Origin: Phycisphaerales bacterium
GTDB lineage: Bacteria > Planctomycetota > Phycisphaerae > SM23-33
Assembly: GCA_003485185.1 (NCBI GenBank)
Contig: DNAS01000137.1
Location: 1-11,758 of the forward strand
Direction of reading: 5' to 3'
DNA length: 11,758 bases
The first letter of the stretch is position 1; each line of letters starts with the position of its first letter. Position numbers and translations under genes: made by a program. The notes under the pieces are model-generated. The model searched no databases. It was given only the letters and a program-made list of their open reading frames with translations, and was not told where the DNA came from. Below, piece by piece: positions 6,602-11,758 of the stretch.

Positions 6602-6682
6602 ATCCGATGTTGGCCGGAAAGGCCCTGTCGACTCTCAAGCAGTCGTTTTACCCCCCGCGAAACGCCATGGCTAGGCCGTCAT

Positions 6683-9600
6683 TCATTCCCGGAAAAAGAT
6701 TTCGACGAATTTCTCGGGATTCTTGGCCTCGCCGATTCCGGGGCCCAGCTGGATCCAGCCTTCCCGCACGTTCTCGTCGCTGTCGTTGACGATCAGGTTG
6801 AATTTCACTCCCTTCCGCGCCAGCGACTCGTCGCTGATCCCGAAGGCCGCGTAGGGAAGCTTCGCAACGTAGGTCGTCTGCGTTCCGGTCCGCGCGACCT
6901 GCAAATCGACACTCTCCGACGGATCGGCAAGCGCCGTGGGACGGATCGCGGTGTGGACCACGGGCTTTCCGTCCTTGTCGCGGGCCAGGCCCAGTTCCCA
7001 ATATCCCTCCTGTCCGGGAACCTGAAGCCCGAACTGCACGGAGTCGCCCTTCCAGATCTCCGCCCCCGTGTAAGGCTGTTGCTGGACGTCGTCCTGCACG
7101 ATGATCTTGAGCACCACGGCGTCCCCGGCCTTTCCCAGCCAGATGCGGGCGCTCAGGTCTTCCGGGCCTTTCCACGCCAAGTGGGTCACCGACGGATCGT
7201 GCGCGCCGATGCTGACGACCTGCTGCTGCGTGTGAAGCCAGAACAGCGGCGACGGATTGTCCAACGATTTCGCATCCACCACGAGAATCCACTGGACCGG
7301 CACGTCGAGTTGCGCCTGCAACAGGCCGTTGCCGGTTGCGTATTCCAGTTTCATCGGAATGGGTTTGTCCAGGGCGGCGTCGTTAGGCCTCTGATCCGGC
7401 AGCAAGCGGATCTTCAATGTCTTGCTGCCGCCGGCTGGCACGTTGACCGTGAACTCGCCGGTCTGGTTGTCCGTCAGTTTCAGCGCTGCCGGCAACCCCA
7501 GGCGCAACTTGACGTCCAGAGGACGGTCAAACGGATTATTCAGGCTAAGCGGCAGTTCCATGATCTCGCCGGGCCGGGCCGTCAACTGCTTCGGCAGGCC
7601 GACAATGCCCTGGATCGGCTCGCACCGATCGCTGTTGCGGACGACGAGAAAGGACGGCTCGGCGCCGAACTTGTGACAGACCACCCCGTCGCTCACGGCC
7701 ACGGGCGTCTCGTTGCCCATCGGATCGACGGAAACCGCCCGGGCGTTCTTGCCCACCGCGAACGTCAGCATCTGCTCCGGAACCGTCGGGTCTTCCACCC
7801 AGCCGGCTGCGACGTGGGCGCCCTCGCCCTTGAAGAGATACACGAAAGCGCCTTCGGAAGCGGAAACGGGCGCGACATAGGTTTTGTCCGACAACAGTCT
7901 GGCCAACGTGTTGTACATGCAATAGACGGCCTTGGGATGAAAATCGTGCGTGAGCATCCCGTAATTGTGCTCGGGATTGCGAGGCTGCTCCCCGTCATTC
8001 CGCAGGTCATACCAGGTGTATCCCATCGCGCCGACCGACCATGCGTAGAGCAACTTCTTGAAAAGCGTCTCGGCCTGCGTCTGCTCGCTCAGACCGACGC
8101 TGTGCATGGCGGTTTCATTGAAATACAGGGGCTTGTCGGTCTTCAACAGGCCGCGGTATCTGCCCAAGTGCTGGTGGATATTCCTGTGAAACACGTCAAA
8201 CAGGCCATGCTGATGCACCGTATAGATGTCGAACCACTGCTGACCGTCGCGGAGCACTCGTTCATGCATGTCCGGATTCAGCTTGGTGCCCGGATGATCC
8301 GTTCCCAGGCAGGCGAATCCGCCGTTCAGGACCATCGCGTCCGGATCGGCTTTCTTGATGGCCTGGTAGCTCAGCCGGAGCATCTCGATGTATTGGTCGG
8401 TCGTGCCCCGCCAGAAGTGCGACAGGTCCGGCTCGTTCCAGATTTCCCAGAAACGAATCTTGCCCTTGTATCGTTCGGCGCAGCGACCGGCGAACTCCGC
8501 GTAGTTCTCCAGGTTTTTCGGCGGGTAAAACAGGAATTGCCACCCCCCTTCGCTCAGCCCCTTTTCCGGCGCATCCCATTGTGCGCAGAGCCCGAGGGAC
8601 GCCTGCAATTCGACATGATACTTCTCCGCCAAGGCGACGATCTCGTCGGCGGATTGCCACCTCCACACGTCCTTCTTGGGATTGAGCGTCCCCCAGGACG
8701 AAAATTCGCGAATCACTTTCGCCCCGCAAAGGGCGGCCGCCCGAATCTCCAATTCGCGAATGTCGTCGGAATACCTGTTGCTGTGCTGGCACATGCTGAA
8801 CAGGAACCCCTTCGCCTTTCCGACGGTGGGCCCTGCCGGTTTCAGGCATGCGTAGGAACTCTTGCCTTTGACCGCGTAGCCGTTCTCGTCCTCAAGCTGA
8901 TAATGAACCCATCGGATGCCGAAATCCTTCAGGTCGTCCGGGATGGGAAGCGCCGCGTCGCCCCCGGCCTTCAACTCGACGGGAACTTCCGCGTTCCGTT
9001 TCGCGCCGTCGTACCGTTCCACCTCAAGACGCACCTTGAAACCGAGGGGCGCGTTCCGCGTATTTTTCAGCACCAGCTTCGGCTTGTAGTCCTGCCCCGG
9101 GATGACCAGGAACAGCGGATGCCCCGTCTCGACGGCTGCGTTGACGTAATCCAGGCGATGCCGCCGCTGCAGCGCCTGGGCCTCGTGGAAGCGGACCTCC
9201 GCCGCGCTGTTCGCCGGAACCGTGAGGTTCAGCGACCACAAGCGCAGGTCTCCGTCGGGCTTGCGGTTCGTCTGCCGTCCCCAGGAGTGCACCACGTCCT
9301 TCGCCACGTTCCAAGTGTAGACGGCCCGACCCTTGCGCAGCGTCTGCGACTTGTACATCAGCCCCTCGTCGTGGGCGTCCATGAGGAAGGGATTGATCTT
9401 GACGCCTTCGCCGCTGACCAATTCCACCTCCAGGCGGAGTTCCGCCATGCCCTCAATCCGGGGGTTGGACTTCATCCGCCCGCTGTAGAACGACAGGATG
9501 CGCTCCTTGTCGGACGGCTGGACGACCAGGGCGGAGGAATCCTTGCCCAGTTGCACGGTGTGACGAGCCGGTCCCGAACTCTCCGGCCAATGGACGATCC

Positions 9601-9760
9601 AATGCTCCTTGTCGGCGAACGTCCACAGGACGACCTCCTGGGTCACCATGTCCTGCTCGGTCGCGTCCGCGGCGCCGGCCTGCGAAACCGCGACAAACGC
9701 GCCCCAGAGCAAACTCGGAAGCAGGAAACGGCGGAGAATTCCTGAAACGGCATTCATCAT
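6683..9760 (-). CDS. Secreted multidomain glycoside hydrolase (clan GH-A, GH39-like) with C-terminal CBM9-like domain
   Basis: A 1,025-residue exported enzyme. A signal peptide covers about 1-31 (Arg-Arg, hydrophobic 12-25, Ala-Gly-Ala-Ala-Asp-Ala). Next come a jelly-roll-like domain (about 38-205) and an immunoglobulin-like domain (about 215-312). The catalytic TIM barrel (about 316-600) has REFSSWGTLNP, the acid/base Glu443 in FWEIWNEPDLSHFW, and nucleophile Glu549 in PLYFNETAMHS, the retaining pair of clan GH-A; the layout is closest to GH39 or GH5-type enzymes. After a beta-domain (about 620-710) and an NEW3-like immunoglobulin-like domain (about 725-830), the end (about 850-1025) matches CBM9: IWLGKAGDAVVLKIIVQDD, IWKGDSVQFGLQ and KFVEIFF. 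It should cleave a polysaccharide outside the cytoplasm; xylan, mannan or a sulfated glycan cannot be told apart here. The ATG at 9760 has TGGAG six bases upstream; longer starts in the frame have no such site. Confidence 0.82.
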   Translation of the reverse strand: MMNAVSGILRRFLLPSLLWGAFVAVSQAGAADATEQDMVTQEVVLWTFADKEHWIVHWPESSGPARHTVQLGKDSSALVVQPSDKERILSFYSGRMKSNPRIEGMAELRLEVELVSGEGVKINPFLMDAHDEGLMYKSQTLRKGRAVYTWNVAKDVVHSWGRQTNRKPDGDLRLWSLNLTVPANSAAEVRFHEAQALQRRHRLDYVNAAVETGHPLFLVIPGQDYKPKLVLKNTRNAPLGFKVRLEVERYDGAKRNAEVPVELKAGGDAALPIPDDLKDFGIRWVHYQLEDENGYAVKGKSSYACLKPAGPTVGKAKGFLFSMCQHSNRYSDDIRELEIRAAALCGAKVIREFSSWGTLNPKKDVWRWQSADEIVALAEKYHVELQASLGLCAQWDAPEKGLSEGGWQFLFYPPKNLENYAEFAGRCAERYKGKIRFWEIWNEPDLSHFWRGTTDQYIEMLRLSYQAIKKADPDAMVLNGGFACLGTDHPGTKLNPDMHERVLRDGQQWFDIYTVHQHGLFDVFHRNIHQHLGRYRGLLKTDKPLYFNETAMHSVGLSEQTQAETLFKKLLYAWSVGAMGYTWYDLRNDGEQPRNPEHNYGMLTHDFHPKAVYCMYNTLARLLSDKTYVAPVSASEGAFVYLFKGEGAHVAAGWVEDPTVPEQMLTFAVGKNARAVSVDPMGNETPVAVSDGVVCHKFGAEPSFLVVRNSDRCEPIQGIVGLPKQLTARPGEIMELPLSLNNPFDRPLDVKLRLGLPAALKLTDNQTGEFTVNVPAGGSKTLKIRLLPDQRPNDAALDKPIPMKLEYATGNGLLQAQLDVPVQWILVVDAKSLDNPSPLFWLHTQQQVVSIGAHDPSVTHLAWKGPEDLSARIWLGKAGDAVVLKIIVQDDVQQQPYTGAEIWKGDSVQFGLQVPGQEGYWELGLARDKDGKPVVHTAIRPTALADPSESVDLQVARTGTQTTYVAKLPYAAFGISDESLARKGVKFNLIVNDSDENVREGWIQLGPGIGEAKNPEKFVEIFFRE

Positions 9761-9766
9761 GGGAAA

Positions 9767-9771
9767 CTCCA
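9767..9771 (-). promoter_or_regulatory. Ribosome binding site that fixes the start of the large hydrolase
   Basis: TGGAG on the minus strand, six bases before the first of two adjacent ATG codons at 9760. The in-frame ATG at 9772 and the start at 9838 have no good site and would bury the signal peptide inside the protein, so they are rejected. Confidence 0.65.
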
Positions 9772-9788
9772 TGCAATGGAGAGCAAGT

Positions 9789-9823
9789 CCGGAAGAGACA
9801 ATCTTAAGCGGGAATCTTTCCGG
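9789..9823 (-). repeat. Inverted repeat between the pseudopilin and hydrolase genes
   Basis: CCGGAA and TTCCGG (9818-9823 with 9789-9794) form a perfect 6-bp stem that extends with one bulge through AAGA/TCT, with a loop of about 16 bases. It lies 22 bases after the pseudopilin stop. No T-run follows, so partial termination, mRNA processing or an operator are all possible. Confidence 0.35.
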
Positions 9824-9844
9824 CACGCGGGGAAACAATCTTCA

Positions 9845-10618
9845 TCACCACGGTAACGGCCCCGTGAACGTGTAGAATACGCGCCCGCTCTTGGTCGCCA
9901 GATCAACGACACGCATCTGCTTTGCCACGTGGGCATCGAAAAACAAGGCGTTGGCTGTCGTCCCGTCGTCGTGGTAGCTGTGATAATTCACGCCGTCGTT
10001 GTAGTGCTGGCTGTAGCGAGAGGCCCAATTATATCCTTGGCGAAACCACCAATGACTGTCCAGTATGTTTATGAGATCCGAGGGCGCGTCGCGGAAATCC
10101 ATGGCCCCACTGCTGCCGGCCACGCGGATATTATCTATCTTACGAGGCACCAGGAAACCCAGATTATACGCTGTGCCGCCGATGGATCCCATCAGTCCTT
10201 GGCCGTCGTTCATGCAGTAGGACAGGAATCCGGAGTATTGGGTACCCGACATCTCGCCGACGTCAAACGGACACTGAAGCATCGCAAGCGGATCCGTGGC
10301 GTTGTCGCCCGAGTCTCTTCCGAGGTATTGCCGCAACAGCATGTCCCATCCCCAGACATTGGCGCGCATCTGGTCCCAACTCGCAGGCTCGCCCCAAAGG
10401 CGGCAGATCGCGGCCGGCGGATGATACCCGTTGAACTCGGTGGCATAGGTCTCCGCCGCAATGCCGACATGATGCAGGTTGCTGGTGCAGTACGTGCTGC
10501 GGGCCAGGTCTCTCGCCTGCTGGAGGCTGGGCAACAGGATCGACACCAGCAGGCTGATGATGGCGATCACCACAAGCAGCTCTATCAAGGTGAAACCTCG
10601 TTTGACAGGCTGTTGCAT
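9845..10618 (-). CDS. Pseudopilin-like protein (prepilin N-terminal cleavage/methylation motif)
   Basis: A 257-residue protein of the type II secretion pseudopilin-like group. The prepilin motif KRG-FTLIE lies at residues 6-13: cleavage is expected after Gly8, with Phe9 as the methylated first residue and Glu13 as the fifth. A hydrophobic helix (11-30) continues to about residue 50. The C-terminal domain is much larger than in ordinary pseudopilins, with four spaced cysteines (44, 72, 116, 135). It ends in YHDDGTTANALFFDAHV (215-231), close to the H-X9-DG region (usually FxDGHV) of the large paralogous pseudopilin families of Planctomycetes, Verrucomicrobia and Lentisphaerota; here Gly is replaced by Ala. 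The ATG at 10618 is preferred because GAGGAG precedes it by seven bases; the ATG at 10633 overlaps that site. In these phyla such genes often sit beside glycoside hydrolases, as here. Role unknown: surface display or substrate capture is a fair guess. Confidence 0.88.
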   Translation of the reverse strand: MQQPVKRGFTLIELLVVIAIISLLVSILLPSLQQARDLARSTYCTSNLHHVGIAAETYATEFNGYHPPAAICRLWGEPASWDQMRANVWGWDMLLRQYLGRDSGDNATDPLAMLQCPFDVGEMSGTQYSGFLSYCMNDGQGLMGSIGGTAYNLGFLVPRKIDNIRVAGSSGAMDFRDAPSDLINILDSHWWFRQGYNWASRYSQHYNDGVNYHSYHDDGTTANALFFDAHVAKQMRVVDLATKSGRVFYTFTGPLPW

Positions 10619-10625
10619 GGAACTA

Positions 10626-10631
10626 CTCCTC
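10626..10631 (-). promoter_or_regulatory. Ribosome binding site that fixes the start of the pseudopilin gene
   Basis: GAGGAG on the minus strand, seven bases before the ATG at 10618. The in-frame ATG at 10633 overlaps the site, so initiation five codons later is the better reading and places the cleavage glycine at residue 8. Confidence 0.75.
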
Positions 10632-10714
10632 ATTGTTCTTGCGCATCATCTGCCATACGCGATGGTAAGGCCTTATTGCCCTTATTCAGGACAACAAGAC
10701 CGCGCGGATCTCGG

Positions 10715-11563
10715 TTAAGCCGACCGACGCCTCCGCCGCGCCGCGGAAAGCAGGATTCCGCCCAGCGTCAACGCACCGAGCGTTGCCGGCTCGGGAACGG
10801 CACTGATGCTGATGTTGTCCAGTTGCACGTAAGGGCTGGTGTTAAGCGTACCGCCGTCTACGCCTCCGTTGAACACAATGATGCCGGGGGTAACGTTGGC
10901 AGCTCGCGTGCCGAGACCGCTGGCGTTCACTACGGGGTTATTAAGATCGGTCACAGGCGCGACATTGAGAGACCACGTATCCTGCGTGTCGCTGCTGAGG
11001 TCGGCAGTGGCTGTGAACCTATAGGTCGTTCCGACTGTCAGCGTTGGTCCCGTGATCTCCGTTGTGCCGTTATTGTACTTGACTATTGCAGCGCCGGTGA
11101 CCCTAAACTGGACCGCACTGACAGTGCCACCGCTGCTTTCCTGCGTGCCCGAATTGAGCAGGAACTGGAACGTCGGCCGTGTGCCAGTCAACGACAGGAG
11201 CGTCAGGTCGAATACGATGTTGACGTGGTTGTTGCCCGTGGCGCCCGTAGTGACATCGCCAGCGGTGATCGTCTTGAGCGCTTTCGGGCCGTTGGCATCT
11301 GTGCTGCCATCAGTAAACTGTAGTGCGTGGTTGCCGCCGCCGAGATCAACAACACTGACGATCTGCGTGCTTGTGTAGCCGCTGGCCACGCGGGCTGTCA
11401 GGTCGGAATCTGTCGAACCGCCGATGAGTTCGTTGTTGGCGTAGTTCTTCACAGTTGCGCTATTGAAGTCCGTCTGGACAAGAACATTCGCCGAACTCGT
11501 GTCGGCAACGACGGCCAGGACGACCACCAACGCCAACGGGGCAATGTAAATCTTGCGCATCAT
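10715..11563 (-). CDS. PEP-CTERM sorted exported protein, beta-rich
   Basis: A 282-residue exported protein with no recognisable enzymatic domain. A signal peptide covers about 1-25 (Arg3, Lys4, hydrophobic 7-20, Ser-Ser-Ala before Asn26). The body is rich in Thr, Ser, Asn and Gly with alternating strands, such as HVNIVFDLTLLSL, YRFTATADLS and YVQLDNISISA, which suggests one beta-sandwich of the laminin-G or carbohydrate-binding type. The tail is a textbook PEP-CTERM signal: VPEPA at 256-260, a hydrophobic segment (261-274) and an arginine run (276-280). Such tails are recognised by an exosortase, which removes the tail and releases or anchors the protein at the surface, often with exopolysaccharide. 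No exosortase gene is in this window. The ATG at 11563 has GAGGAGGT upstream. It lies 96 bases before the pseudopilin gene. Its base composition looks less GC-rich than that of the kinase and hydrolase genes. Confidence 0.9.
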   Translation of the reverse strand: MMRKIYIAPLALVVVLAVVADTSSANVLVQTDFNSATVKNYANNELIGGSTDSDLTARVASGYTSTQIVSVVDLGGGNHALQFTDGSTDANGPKALKTITAGDVTTGATGNNHVNIVFDLTLLSLTGTRPTFQFLLNSGTQESSGGTVSAVQFRVTGAAIVKYNNGTTEITGPTLTVGTTYRFTATADLSSDTQDTWSLNVAPVTDLNNPVVNASGLGTRAANVTPGIIVFNGGVDGGTLNTSPYVQLDNISISAVPEPATLGALTLGGILLSAARRRRRSA

Positions 11564-11758
11564 TGTTGAAACCTCCTCAAATCAGGTATTCAGACCGGAA
11601 TCGAACTCCGCAAGACCACCTTGCGAAAAATGCTCCTTTACTTCTTTCTCCACGAATGCAATTGAACGACACGAAAATCCATCGACAACAGCAAGGCATT
11701 CGCACTCTCTCCCTTTTTTCTGTCTCCTTCGAAAGATTCTGGACATACGATCCTGCAT
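11564..11758 (-). promoter_or_regulatory. Upstream region of the PEP-CTERM gene, with overlapping stem-loops
   Basis: No gene is supported here. All three minus-strand frames stay open over much of the stretch, so the tail of a gene beyond the edge cannot be excluded, but third positions lack the GC bias of the other genes. CGCAAG-GTGGT-CTTGCG (11609-11625) is a perfect 6-bp hairpin. CGGA-GTTCGAT-TCCG (11596-11610) shares two bases with it, so both cannot form at once. They end about 17 bases before the ribosome binding site. No convincing promoter boxes were found. Confidence 0.4.
11571..11578 (-). promoter_or_regulatory. Strong ribosome binding site of the PEP-CTERM gene
   Basis: GAGGAGGT on the minus strand, seven bases before the first of two adjacent ATG codons (11563). 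It is among the best Shine-Dalgarno matches in the window, in keeping with a well-expressed surface protein. Confidence 0.75.

Noticed and set aside
6515..9745. A plus-strand open frame of over 1,000 codons opposite the large hydrolase gene
   Set aside because: Its triplets are exactly aligned with those of the minus-strand gene, so it is open simply because the gene avoids TTA, CTA and TCA codons. It has no ribosome binding site, no signal or domain, and its product is rich in Arg, His, Gln and Val as expected of a shadow. The minus-strand reading has a signal peptide, catalytic motifs and a CBM9-like end.
9761..9838. N-terminal extension of the large hydrolase by 26 residues
   Set aside because: It would put residues before the signal peptide and has no ribosome binding site.
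9929..11323. Plus-strand open frame of 464 codons spanning the pseudopilin and PEP-CTERM genes
   Set aside because: It runs across two well-supported minus-strand genes and the gap between them, with no domain or ribosome binding site.
11587..11660. tRNA-like GTTCGATTCC motif upstream of the PEP-CTERM gene
   Set aside because: It resembles a T-loop, but the five-base T-stem does not pair, and no D-arm, anticodon arm or acceptor stem can be built around it.
11582..11758. Possible end of a minus-strand gene entering from the right edge (about 58 codons)
   Set aside because: All three frames on this strand are open here and third-position bases lack the GC bias of the neighbouring genes. I treat it as an upstream region; sequence beyond the edge would settle it.

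Overview
The window is a GC-rich stretch in which every supported gene lies on the minus strand, so transcription runs from the high coordinates to the low ones. It reads as two adjacent gene sets from a Gram-negative bacterium with an outer membrane. The combination of a PEP-CTERM surface protein, a type II-like pseudopilin with a large secreted C-terminal domain, a modular glycoside hydrolase with a CBM9-like tail and a propeller glycosidase-like protein points to the Planctomycetes-Verrucomicrobia-Lentisphaerota group. That placement is inference from gene content; no rRNA or marker gene is present.

Upstream set (11563 down to 5610): a PEP-CTERM exported beta-rich protein, a pseudopilin-like protein, a 1,025-residue secreted clan GH-A type glycoside hydrolase (catalytic pair Glu443/Glu549) with a C-terminal CBM9-like domain, and a 305-residue five-bladed propeller protein of the GH43 type without a signal peptide. 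Gaps are 84 to 155 bases, so this may be one operon or several short units. A strong compound palindrome (5567-5606) follows the last gene and separates it from the next set.

Downstream set (5434 to the window edge): an OprB-like porin, a membrane-anchored ABC_sub_bind-type binding protein with no transporter partner in view, a membrane histidine kinase, a receiver-GGDEF diguanylate cyclase, and the start of a DUF481-type outer-membrane protein. Gaps are 60, 6, -1 and 40 bases, a typical tight operon. The simplest reading is a trans-envelope sensory circuit: a solute enters through the porin, is seen by the tethered binding protein, and the signal passes through the kinase to phosphorylate the receiver and raise cyclic di-GMP.

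Taken together, the window may join surface polysaccharide capture and degradation to a binding-protein-gated cyclic di-GMP switch. The individual families are known; the arrangement is what deserves attention. Two genes start from ATG codons well inside their longest open frame and one from the second of two ATGs five codons apart, each chosen by a good Shine-Dalgarno sequence. No RNA gene, CRISPR array, insertion sequence or attachment site was seen, and no stretch longer than 300 bases lacks a gene.
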